A stretch of 34,879 nt of DNA from an uncultured Lachnospiraceae bacterium (lineage in GTDB: Bacteria; Bacillota; Clostridia; Lachnospirales; Lachnospiraceae), in contig CATLCV010000032.1 of the NCBI GenBank assembly GCA_949893755.1, forward strand, positions 1-34,879. Direction: 5' to 3'. Positions 1 through 7,439 of this stretch are shown here, piece by piece. The notes under the pieces were generated by a model that did no database searches, was not told the DNA's origin, and saw nothing but the letters and a program-made list of their open reading frames with translations. Both the position numbers and the translations under genes were made by a program. The stretch's first letter is position 1. The number at the start of each line of letters is the position of its first letter.

Positions 1-235
1 ATGCTTTTATGGCCTCTTGCACGGGTATTATTGGATAGGAAAAACTGTCATAGTGCATTTCATTACCCCATTTTTGTGGATTATTATCGGTAAAAGCAAC
101 AATATGACTTGTCATTTCCCAATTTTCAAAAATATTGATAAAACGTAAACCCTGTAGTCCGGTACCAAAACAAATACATTTTTTATCTGTCATAAAATTA
201 TAAAATTGATTTAAATTAAAATCTTGTTTAATCAT
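1..235 (-). CDS. Partial protein beginning with a Rossmann-like nucleotide-binding module (3' end outside window)
   Basis: I translated the first 78 codons by hand from the ATG at 235, and the frame stays open to the window edge. An AAAGG ribosome site lies about seven bases upstream. The visible part has a short N-terminal segment, then a beta strand and glycine-rich loop (CICFGTGLQGLRF, about residues 20-32). A second strand follows, ending in an acidic turn (VAFTDNNPQKWG, about 46-57). This is the same small Rossmann-like module seen in six other proteins of the window, here at the N-terminus. The catalytic part, if any, lies outside the window, so no function is assigned. The gene follows the methyltransferase at 334-1260 in the same direction with a 98-base AT-rich gap. 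A role in glycan assembly is inferred from position only. Confidence 0.7.
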   Translation of the reverse strand, partial: MIKQDFNLNQFYNFMTDKKCICFGTGLQGLRFINIFENWEMTSHIVAFTDNNPQKWGNEMHYDSFSYPIIPVQEAIKA

Positions 236-333
236 ATTCTGACCTTTCAAGAAATAATTAAAAATTAATATTAAGGTAGAGCGAATGAATAAAGAATTAC
301 AGTTAATAAAGAAATAGCATAGAGAAAATTTCT

Positions 334-1260
334 TTAAAATGGCTTTTCAATTAATGTAACGCAATCAAGTTTTTTATCGGTTCCCCAATCTATGATCTGT
401 TGTTCAAGAACATTAAATCCTACTCGATATGATAAATATGCAAAGCACTTTTTGCTCATAAAACTCCGGCCTTGGGGGGCAGTGCCAAATCCAGCTTTAT
501 AATCAGCGTGATAATTTGAATGATGGAGCAGCGCTTTTCCTCCAGGTGATAAGACTCTGTAAATTTCTAATAAATAGAAATAAATATCAATTAATTCGAA
601 ATGGACCATTGCATCATATGAGTATAAAGAAGTATATGAGTTAGAATCCAATTCCTTTAGATCGTTGCCACTATTTTTATAATATTTTATGTTGCTGTAT
701 TTACCGAACCTCTTTTTACAAATATCAATATTCTTTTCAAGAATATCAACTAGCATGATGTTTCCTGCTTTATCTATAATTTGAGGTATATGTCTTCCGC
801 GTCCACACGCAAGTTCAACTATGTTTGTTTTGTCAAGTCTTTGAAACATTTTATAGAAAATGCTGGTTGGATCCCAAAAAACTTCTAAGGTTGTTTCGGC
901 TGATTGGAAATAGTCCTCCATACTTTCTAAATGATAGAATGCGCAAAAATCTCTATTAAATTTAATTTTATCTAGGTGAAAAATATTTGCTAAATCTCCA
1001 AACTCAATACATTGCTTATTACTTAAAAATTTTCGTATCTCTTCTCTTTTATTTCTATCTGCTATCGTTATACAATATACAAGATCTTTTTCTTTTAATT
1101 CCTCTAAATACCAAACTTTTTTATTATCAATTATGTCGATTTCTTTAGCGTCTTTATCACAAAACCCATATATATGCCTTTCTAAACCTTGACTTTTTAA
1201 AAAATTATAAATACTTCGTCCTCTTTTACCGGCCCCATACAATACTATTTTCATTTTCAA
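334..1260 (-). CDS. SAM-dependent methyltransferase with N-terminal Rossmann-like module
   Basis: This 308-residue protein has two parts. Residues 1-100 form a Rossmann-like module (KIVLYGAGKRGRSIYNF at 4-20) with an acidic turn (GFCDKDAKE) after the second strand. From about residue 110 it is a class I methyltransferase: the SAM-binding loop VELACGRGRH, an acidic strand end (MLVDILEKN) and the later VLSPGGKALLHHS strand typical of the fold. It probably methylates a sugar or other small glycan component, but the acceptor cannot be read from the sequence. The first ATG of the MKMK start is chosen because AAGGGA lies 11 bases upstream. A strong sigma-A-type promoter sits just upstream at 1292-1320, so it starts its own transcript. 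Base composition is clearly more AT-rich than the genes from 4303 to 16899. Confidence 0.8.
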   Translation of the reverse strand: MKMKIVLYGAGKRGRSIYNFLKSQGLERHIYGFCDKDAKEIDIIDNKKVWYLEELKEKDLVYCITIADRNKREEIRKFLSNKQCIEFGDLANIFHLDKIKFNRDFCAFYHLESMEDYFQSAETTLEVFWDPTSIFYKMFQRLDKTNIVELACGRGRHIPQIIDKAGNIMLVDILEKNIDICKKRFGKYSNIKYYKNSGNDLKELDSNSYTSLYSYDAMVHFELIDIYFYLLEIYRVLSPGGKALLHHSNYHADYKAGFGTAPQGRSFMSKKCFAYLSYRVGFNVLEQQIIDWGTDKKLDCVTLIEKPF

Positions 1261-1291
1261 TTTAATCCCTTATTTTGTTTATGGTAAAAAA

Positions 1292-1320
1292 TATATACTA
1301 TCTAAAAAGTAAATTGTCAA
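1292..1320 (-). promoter_or_regulatory. Sigma-A-type promoter for the methyltransferase gene
   Basis: On the minus strand a perfect TTGACA (1315-1320) is followed after 17 bases by TATATA (1292-1297). A TATATT at spacing 19 overlaps it. The start codon at 1260 lies about 30 bases beyond the -10, which fits a short leader carrying the AAGGGA ribosome site. Confidence 0.7.
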
Positions 1321-1346
1321 CAGTATATATGTAGAAACTAAGTTAT

Positions 1347-1389
1347 ATTTGTGCGGTTTTAAATATATTTTAATTTAAACCGCACAAAT
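1347..1389. repeat. 13-bp perfect inverted repeat between the surface-protein genes and the methyltransferase promoter
   Basis: The left arm ATTTGTGCGGTTT (1347-1359) and right arm AAACCGCACAAAT (1377-1389) are exact inverses around a 17-base AT-rich loop. It lies 85 bases past the stop of the secreted protein gene and 26 bases upstream of the -35 of the next promoter. There is no T-run after either arm, so it is not a textbook intrinsic terminator. It may be a terminator helped by a factor, an mRNA-stabilising hairpin, or an operator. Confidence 0.55.
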
Positions 1390-1474
1390 AAGGTCTTTCC
1401 TCAACTTATAAATAGACTACATGATTTGAAGAGAAAAGTCTGCTTTTGATTTCAACGTTTCCTAACCAATACGT

Positions 1475-2533
1475 CTATTTTGTAAAAGTGAGTTCAACTT
1501 CAGTTTTTGCCGTATCATTAAATACAACTGTAAAATTTGAATCTCCGTCAAGGCTAAGTAAATAATCAACGGAAGCAGCAGTTATAACTAGATTACCATC
1601 TTCATAATAGTAATTCGCTGCGCCAAGAGGTGACCCAAGGAACATAACTGAGTCAATTCCGGTTGCTTCTAAATCGTCTGTTCCAAGATTAACCGGTATA
1701 GTAATAGCTGTACCAGCAACTAAACTATGCGTAGTTGTTGCAATACTCGGACCAGTCTTAGAAGAATAATCAACTGTATCAGTATCCGGCGTTGCATCGT
1801 CAGCAGCTTTTACCCAAGTCCAAGTAACTGTAACTTGAGGAGCAGTTGTAGTCTCTTCAATATCTACCTTACTTACTGAACCGGCCATGCTGATATTAAG
1901 TGCTTTCCAAGCAGACGCACTTGCTTTTTCCTGATAAACATATTCTCCTTGATCATCAAGCGCTATTTCGAAATTATTTTTATTTCCAGCGATTGTTTTT
2001 GATACAGTCTGCTTTGTCCCTGATACAACTTTGGTTTCACTGCCGACGGTTAATCCAAGGTAAAGCTCAGGGTCTGTAGTTGACACTGTTGAACTTGTAG
2101 CAAGATCAATATCAGTAGCAGCAGTAGTTGCTTCAACATCTACAGAAAGTGTTACATCGCAGCTGCTCTTATTGATCACCTGAAGCGTATTACTTGTGTT
2201 TGCATACGTATTTGGTGCGGTAAGGAAATATACGCCCGTATCACTACTTTTATCCGGAAATACAGTACCCTCATCATATTTACCGCCTTCAGTTTCCTGA
2301 ATAAGACGTTCTGGGTCCATAGTATACTTAAAAGTAGTAGTATCCGCTGTAGTAGGAAGCACTACATTTGTCTTTTCTTTGTCTACATGTCCCTCAGAAC
2401 TACCAGCACCTGTGGCATTACCTGTACCGCCGGGTGCGGGAGTAGTATCATCCGCAGCAAACGCAGTAAATGCGTTGCCAAGCACCATTGTGGCCGCAAG
2501 TGCTACAGCCAATCCTCGTTTCATTCTTGTCAT
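1475..2533 (-). CDS. Secreted surface protein, homologue of the 3160-4269 product
   Basis: The 352-residue start at the ATG at 2533 is chosen because a perfect AAAGGAGG lies just upstream. The frame extends further, but without a ribosome site. The N-terminus is a clear signal peptide: basic MTRMKRG, a hydrophobic Ala-rich core, then a cut after AFA. A Gly/Thr/Pro-rich linker follows, then a beta-rich body with no cysteine beyond one near the middle and no LPXTG anchor. The body aligns with the 3160-4269 product through a VVLPT start, a DPERLIQET motif, an INKSSCDV strand and a VTVTWTW strand (DPESLINQT, FTNKSSIPVDV and IITWTV in the other). An extra C-terminal beta-rich domain of about 100 residues is present only here. 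I do not recognise the family. It could be a filament or matrix subunit, or a loose surface layer protein. Confidence 0.75.
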   Translation of the reverse strand: MTRMKRGLAVALAATMVLGNAFTAFAADDTTPAPGGTGNATGAGSSEGHVDKEKTNVVLPTTADTTTFKYTMDPERLIQETEGGKYDEGTVFPDKSSDTGVYFLTAPNTYANTSNTLQVINKSSCDVTLSVDVEATTAATDIDLATSSTVSTTDPELYLGLTVGSETKVVSGTKQTVSKTIAGNKNNFEIALDDQGEYVYQEKASASAWKALNISMAGSVSKVDIEETTTAPQVTVTWTWVKAADDATPDTDTVDYSSKTGPSIATTTHSLVAGTAITIPVNLGTDDLEATGIDSVMFLGSPLGAANYYYEDGNLVITAASVDYLLSLDGDSNFTVVFNDTAKTEVELTFTK

Positions 2534-2609
2534 TGTTTCTTCCTCCTTTAAATGATTGTTTTGTATCATACCGCATTTGTTATACGCGGTTGCTACCATT
2601 GTTTATAAA

Positions 2610-3158
2610 TTACCCTTCCACAATAATGGTCAATCCCACCCGAAGGGTACTTACTGTATTCTGCTCTTCATCCACCAGATGATAAATCAAGACACAGTCA
2701 TATGTACCTGCTGAAAGCGGAGTATCAAGTGCAATCTCGCTTAACTCGCTTCCTCTTGGAAGGAGCGGAGATTTGAGGATAGCATCATCTTCGTTGTCAG
2801 CCAGAAACACATCAAAATATATATCATTTGTATTTTCTATTACATTTTCAACATAAGCATCCTGAGAGATGGCATCACCGGTTGCAAAATGCCAGACAGT
2901 ACTCATAGACGCACTGTAATATCCCGGTTCTACATATTCTTCATTTATCATGTCTTCTACAACTTTTTCAGCGTTGTCCTTTGTTACAACCACATTTCTT
3001 CTTGGTTCATCCTTGGGTCTGTTGATAAGCAAAAATATGATTGCTGAAATAAGCGCAATAATGATTACAGCACCTACAAGGATTAAGACTTTAGCCCTGT
3101 TCCCATTTTCACTTTGTGGCCGCTTTTTGAACTTTTGTTTTTCTGGTCTGCCAGACAT
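2610..3158 (-). CDS. Membrane-anchored extracellular protein of unknown function
   Basis: This 182-residue protein has a short, very basic cytoplasmic start (SGRPEKQKFKKRPQSENGNR), then one hydrophobic segment at about residues 23-46, then an extracellular domain of about 130 residues. The topology is that of a type II anchored protein with the domain outside the cell. The outer domain carries EEYVEPGYYSASMSTVWHF, a YVEN repeat and strands ending in GLTIIVEG, which suggests a beta-sandwich. The AGGAGG ribosome site lies inside the last codons of the upstream gene and the gap is one base, so the two are co-translated or nearly so. It lies between two homologous secreted proteins, which suggests a shared surface structure with this protein as base or assembly factor. 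That role is inference; the family has no function I can name. Confidence 0.75.
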   Translation of the reverse strand: MSGRPEKQKFKKRPQSENGNRAKVLILVGAVIIIALISAIIFLLINRPKDEPRRNVVVTKDNAEKVVEDMINEEYVEPGYYSASMSTVWHFATGDAISQDAYVENVIENTNDIYFDVFLADNEDDAILKSPLLPRGSELSEIALDTPLSAGTYDCVLIYHLVDEEQNTVSTLRVGLTIIVEG

Positions 3159-3159
3159 A

Positions 3160-4269
3160 TTAAGATTCCTCCTGTTGCCTATTAATTATTTCTTCTGTTC
3201 GTATATTTTCAGTTGGCGAGACAGTCCATGTAATAATGATTTCAGGAGTAATATCTGTCAATCTTGACCAATCGCCTTTTGCATTTGCTGCTCCTGTAAG
3301 CTGAAAAGAATATTCATGAAAACTGATATTACTGAGATCCTCTTTTAATTTATAATCATACGCTGCATGATCAGCATCATGGACATATTCATACGCATCC
3401 TCCGGGGCGGCATCAATTGTTACGGCTACGGAAACTCCTTCCGGACCAATCGGTACAACATTTTCACTGTCTATTAATGCGAGATATAGACTTGGTCTGG
3501 AATCATCGATAAAATCTTTGTCATTTGACATTGCAATCCCGTGGATAGAAGATTCCAAAATCTGTATATCGAGATGCACGTCAACCGGTATAGAGCTTTT
3601 ATTAGTAAATGTAACAAAATCACTTTTATTGCTATAATCTTCGACGGTCTGTCCATCTAGACGCTGAAAAAATACAGTGGAATTTGCTTCAAAAATCTTT
3701 CCGCCATGCGCGGCGGCATTTGTTTGATTAATTAAGCTTTCTGGATCTAGGATAAAGTCAAAAATTCCATCCGTATTTGTAGGCATAACAACTTGAAAGA
3801 TATTTGTATTGACTGCTTTTTCCAACTCCATTCGTTCAGTTCCGGGCTCTTTGTGTTCACTAAGATTGCTGTCTTCCAAAAACTGATTATAGTCATTAGT
3901 ATTAAGATTATTTAAATTCTCCTCTTTGCCGAGATTTTCTTGAAAATCATCAATGTCCATATTTTCAGAATCACTTTGAAGATTTTCAGATGTATTGTTC
4001 TCAGAATCTTTCTGAGAAATTTCTGCATCTGAAGTCTTAACTTCTTTTGGAGGTTTTTCAACTTCATAAACCTCAAATTTATCTTTCAGAGTATTCGAAT
4101 CAATATATTCAGATGTTGTGTCCTTTACTTCTATTTCGTTATGAGTTTCTTCAGTTTTATCAGTGGTAGGGGCACTTATTGTTTCCTCTGATTCTTCCGC
4201 AGATATTTTCATAGGAGAACATAAAGCGACGGCTAATATTAAAGCCATATATTTTTTGTAATGTTTCAT
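3160..4269 (-). CDS. Secreted surface protein with acidic low-complexity N-terminal region
   Basis: The product has 369 residues. The signal peptide (MKHYKKYMALILAVALCS) is followed by a cut near ISA and a region of about 130 residues very rich in Glu, Asp, Asn, Ser and Thr. That region looks disordered and could act as a stalk or spacer. The C-terminal 210 residues form a beta-rich domain with DPESLINQT, FTNKSSIPVDV and PEIIITWTVSPT, homologous to the 1475-2533 product. There is no sorting signal or C-terminal membrane segment. A GAGGTGA ribosome site lies seven bases before the start. It sits 33 bases after a TagB/TagF-like gene and one base before the membrane-anchored protein gene, so it is likely read from the same transcript as the flagellin-modification genes. 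Confidence 0.75.
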   Translation of the reverse strand: MKHYKKYMALILAVALCSPMKISAEESEETISAPTTDKTEETHNEIEVKDTTSEYIDSNTLKDKFEVYEVEKPPKEVKTSDAEISQKDSENNTSENLQSDSENMDIDDFQENLGKEENLNNLNTNDYNQFLEDSNLSEHKEPGTERMELEKAVNTNIFQVVMPTNTDGIFDFILDPESLINQTNAAAHGGKIFEANSTVFFQRLDGQTVEDYSNKSDFVTFTNKSSIPVDVHLDIQILESSIHGIAMSNDKDFIDDSRPSLYLALIDSENVVPIGPEGVSVAVTIDAAPEDAYEYVHDADHAAYDYKLKEDLSNISFHEYSFQLTGAANAKGDWSRLTDITPEIIITWTVSPTENIRTEEIINRQQEES

Positions 4270-4302
4270 TGCTCATCACCTCGACAAAAACTGAAAACCT
4301 GG

Positions 4303-5523
4303 TTAATTTCTCCAATCCATCACAAACTCCTCAATCACATCCGCAACTCTTCCGCTCGCTTTCCCATCCTCCAGAACTCCACATTCCTTCAAGAACTCCC
4401 CAACAGCATCCTCATAGTCCTTCTGCTCAAATCCTGCAATCATTTCCTTTAGTTCCTCATTCGTCTCCGCCACCCCAAACGGCAGCTTTTTCATATCCCA
4501 CATCAGTTCCCCGCGGTCCTCCACATACTCCTTCAGATCATCCGCATACAGGAACACCGGTATCCGCATATTCGCGGCATCAAACGCTGAACTGGAATAA
4601 TCCGTCACAAAGACATCCGCCGCCGCCAGTACTTCGTTCATATCGTCCGCCTGACTGACATCCACCATATATTCCGACCGATTCTTAAGCGGAATCCCTT
4701 CCATCTGTGCCGCCAGTTGCGGATGGAGCCTCAGAAAGATATACCAGGTTCCTCCGAACTTCTCATGCAATGCGTTAGAAAGCATTTCAAAATCCAATGT
4801 AGGCTCTTCCGAAAATACCTGTCGTTTCCCTTTTTGCCCGCCTCCGCGGAATGTTGGAGCAAACATGACGATTTTCCCATCTGATGGGACCCCATACCGC
4901 TCACGTATCATTCTATAGAGTTCCTCGCGCTTTGTAGTGAAGATATCACACCGTGGAGAGCCGGTCTTTAAAATTTTACCATTATAGAGCAGCATCTTCG
5001 GATACCGCTGTGTACACCATTCAGAATTGGAAAGTATATAATCCGCAAGCTTGGAATCATACCTGCTGACCAGGTATGCGATCTTGGGGAACAGCTTTCC
5101 GCGGAACATGCCTACCGCCTTAAACTCCAGCGCGGCATGCCAGGTCTGGATATACAGCTGATTTTTTCTCTTAGCCGTGCCGTAGGCTTTTCGGCTGTTA
5201 TCCACCCATATCTGGGCTGTGGCAAGATGGTATGCCCTGTTTAAGAAGGTGTTTTGAACCTTTCGGATTCCCTCCGGAAACTGGCGTCCCATATCATTGA
5301 CCAGCCAGATGAGCTGATAGCTGTTATTTTCGCCCTGCCTTCGGAGAAGTTCCTCGGCAATATACCTCGGATTGCAGCAGAAGCCCCCATCTCCTTCAAA
5401 TGTAGTAAAGACGATTTTTCCTTTTTTCACCGGAAAGACGCGAAGCATATGATAAAAATGATGGACCATATATGCTTTTCGCTTCCGCTTCCGAATATTT
5501 TTTTCTTCTTCCCGGTTACTCAT
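4303..5523 (-). CDS. CDP-glycerol glycerophosphotransferase family protein (TagB/TagF-like)
   Basis: This 406-residue protein is of the teichoic-acid polymerase/primase type. These enzymes move a polyol phosphate from a CDP carrier onto a hydroxyl acceptor at the inner face of the membrane. The expected motifs are present in order: TWHAALEF with the catalytic-type His 129, KTGSPRCD (187-193), APTFRGGG (222-229), RLHPQ (265-269) and TDYSSSAFD (307-315). The length fits a transferase-only form without the extra N-terminal domain of TagF. The first 35 residues are very basic, which may help membrane contact. The gene overlaps the upstream nucleotidyltransferase by four bases, so the two are likely made together. 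In this setting it may add the CDP-activated group to a flagellin glycan or surface polymer (inference). Confidence 0.85.
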   Translation of the reverse strand: MSNREEEKNIRKRKRKAYMVHHFYHMLRVFPVKKGKIVFTTFEGDGGFCCNPRYIAEELLRRQGENNSYQLIWLVNDMGRQFPEGIRKVQNTFLNRAYHLATAQIWVDNSRKAYGTAKRKNQLYIQTWHAALEFKAVGMFRGKLFPKIAYLVSRYDSKLADYILSNSEWCTQRYPKMLLYNGKILKTGSPRCDIFTTKREELYRMIRERYGVPSDGKIVMFAPTFRGGGQKGKRQVFSEEPTLDFEMLSNALHEKFGGTWYIFLRLHPQLAAQMEGIPLKNRSEYMVDVSQADDMNEVLAAADVFVTDYSSSAFDAANMRIPVFLYADDLKEYVEDRGELMWDMKKLPFGVAETNEELKEMIAGFEQKDYEDAVGEFLKECGVLEDGKASGRVADVIEEFVMDWRN

Positions 5524-6266
5524 ACCTTCCCAAATTCCTTTTCTGCCAGATCAACCAATCCTTCTGCAATCTCATTTCCGGCTTTTTTATAATCCTCTTC
5601 AAAATCAATCTCAGCCCAAAATCGATGCTCTGTCGGCAGGACCTTCAATTGATATTTTTGAAGTTGGATCAGTTCCTGTATGGCTCCTTCGAAATAAGAT
5701 CCGAACTGCTTTTCTTTCATCAGTTTTTTTACTGCAAGCTTCAGATCGGGCAGGATTGCTTTGCTGATTTTTGCAATACCGATAAATTCACCTTCGCCGA
5801 TTTCACAGGGAATCTCTTTGCTGATCTCTGTAATGCATCCGTTTTGAGTCAGAACCTTCATGGCTTCCTCATCGCAGTCCTTAAAATCGACGGGCAGTAC
5901 CATATCCCCGCTTTTTTTCAGCATATCCTGAAAGATATCCGGTGAGCACAGTGTATCGGCATGCAGATATACGGTATCCTCTGACAGATATTCCTGAGCC
6001 ATGTAAAAAGAACCCAGAACATTTACCATTTCAAAAAAAGGATTATAGATACATCGGAGACCGTCAATCTCCCGGGCCATTTCCTCAAAACGTTCATTTT
6101 GATATCCGGTTACAATGAGTATGTCTTTGATCCCATGCGCATGCAGCAATGCGATATTATACTCAATCAGTTTGATTCCCTTGATCTCCAGAAAAGCCTT
6201 TGGGATCTCTTCTGTTAAAGCGCCGAGTCTGCTGCCTTTCCCGGCCGCCATAATAATTGCCTGCAT
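5520..6266 (-). CDS. LicC-like sugar/choline-type nucleotidyltransferase
   Basis: The 248-residue protein starts at the ATG at 6266, with AAAGG eight bases upstream. A TTG two codons earlier lies too close to that site. The N-terminal signature MAAGKGSRLGALT with PKAFLEIKG is the NTP-binding loop of the nucleotidyltransferase superfamily. The YLHADTLCSPDIF strand and the ending FWAEIDFEEDYKKA are like phosphocholine cytidylyltransferase LicC and related CTP:phospho-alcohol enzymes. It probably activates a small phosphorylated alcohol with CTP for one of the TagB/TagF-like transferases. The substrate is unknown. It overlaps the downstream transferase gene by four bases and follows the iron dehydrogenase by 15 bases. 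Confidence 0.8.
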   Translation of the reverse strand: MQAIIMAAGKGSRLGALTEEIPKAFLEIKGIKLIEYNIALLHAHGIKDILIVTGYQNERFEEMAREIDGLRCIYNPFFEMVNVLGSFYMAQEYLSEDTVYLHADTLCSPDIFQDMLKKSGDMVLPVDFKDCDEEAMKVLTQNGCITEISKEIPCEIGEGEFIGIAKISKAILPDLKLAVKKLMKEKQFGSYFEGAIQELIQLQKYQLKVLPTEHRFWAEIDFEEDYKKAGNEIAEGLVDLAEKEFGKV

Positions 6267-6281
6267 ATACAATGCCTTTCT

Positions 6282-7424
6282 TCATATCGTTTCTATTAAA
6301 ATGTTTCGGATGATGTCTTTTTTTTCGGAAAGTCTGTCATTTGCCAGATTCCCTGTCACCTGATCTGCCAAATTGTCAATCATTGATTCACGGATTCCAA
6401 ATTCCGAGAGTGAATATGGAATTTTCCACTCGGTCTTTAATTCCCTAAAAAGCTGTTCTGCCTGTGCCGCGTCATGGACAGGAGCGTATCCCAGCCATTG
6501 GAAGACCTGATTCAGTTTCCGGGGATTGACCTGGAACTCATGCCGGATCCATGAAGGATACAGGGCGATCAGTCCCGCCGCATGGCTTGATTCCGTGCAG
6601 GCGCCGATTGCATACTGCATCCGATGGGGCAGGCAGGTGCCTGTATTTGCCAGGTTAATTCCCATGATCATGCTTGCAAAACACATCTGCTCTCGTGCGG
6701 TATGATTTCCCGGATCGCGGATCAGCTTCGGAAGATGTTCTCCTACGATGCGGATCGCTTTTTCTGAAAGCATTTCCGAAAAGGCGTTGGCTTTTACTGC
6801 TATATAGCTTTCCACTGCATGAGCCAGAACGTCAAATCCGGTTTCCGCCGTAATGCGTTCCGGTACGGTCCAGGTGTATGCCGTATCTACCACAGCCATA
6901 CGCGGAAGCAGCTTTTTTCCCCGGATCCCTGTCTTGATATGGTGGGCAGGGCTGGACAGGATGGCCCCTTTGCTGAGTTCACTGCCGGTTCCTGCTGTGG
7001 TGGGAATTGCAATGATGGGCAGGACATCTCCGTCAGGTTCTCTTCCGTCCAGTAAAAAGGTTTCAATATTTTCCTCAGAGGCGATCCCTACAGCCGCGGC
7101 TTTTGCGGCATCCATGGAGCTTCCGCCTCCAAATCCGACGACAACCTGTATATGCTCTTTTTTTCCAAGATAAATTGCTTCCTGCACTTCTTCCAGCTTG
7201 GGATTCTGCGTGATCTTATCATATACGACCACTTTTTCATTTCCTGGTAAATGTTCAATCATGGAAATCAGTTTCGGCAGGTATCCATATGTGATCAGGG
7301 ACCTTCCGCTGGTAACGATCAGGACATTTCCCGCAAACTGTGCTTTTTCTTTCTGCAGAACTTCTTCGGTCATATTCGTACCAAAATAAATTTTGGTGGA
7401 TAATTCGAATGTGAACTCTTTCAT
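6282..7424 (-). CDS. Iron-containing alcohol dehydrogenase
   Basis: This 380-residue protein is of the group III (iron) alcohol dehydrogenase family, which interconverts an aldehyde or ketone and an alcohol with NAD(P)H. The dinucleotide motif GFGGGSSMDAAK is at 97-108, and PTTAGTGSELSKGA follows at about 141. The metal ligand set is complete: Asp 198 and His 202 in FDVLAHAVESY, His 267 in CLPHRMQ, and His 281 in ESSHAAG. In this cluster it most plausibly makes or oxidises the alcohol group of the precursor that is later phosphorylated and CTP-activated (inference). It is not a teichoic-acid enzyme of the TarJ type, which belongs to a different dehydrogenase family. It lies 15 bases after the FGGY-type gene. 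Confidence 0.85.
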   Translation of the reverse strand: MKEFTFELSTKIYFGTNMTEEVLQKEKAQFAGNVLIVTSGRSLITYGYLPKLISMIEHLPGNEKVVVYDKITQNPKLEEVQEAIYLGKKEHIQVVVGFGGGSSMDAAKAAAVGIASEENIETFLLDGREPDGDVLPIIAIPTTAGTGSELSKGAILSSPAHHIKTGIRGKKLLPRMAVVDTAYTWTVPERITAETGFDVLAHAVESYIAVKANAFSEMLSEKAIRIVGEHLPKLIRDPGNHTAREQMCFASMIMGINLANTGTCLPHRMQYAIGACTESSHAAGLIALYPSWIRHEFQVNPRKLNQVFQWLGYAPVHDAAQAEQLFRELKTEWKIPYSLSEFGIRESMIDNLADQVTGNLANDRLSEKKDIIRNILIETI

Positions 7425-7439
7425 ATAAATATAATCCTT

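Noticed and set aside
4269-4658. A 129-codon plus-strand frame rich in Pro, Ser and His
   Set aside because: It is antisense to the TagB/TagF-like gene, whose family motifs are clear. Its composition is that of an antisense frame.
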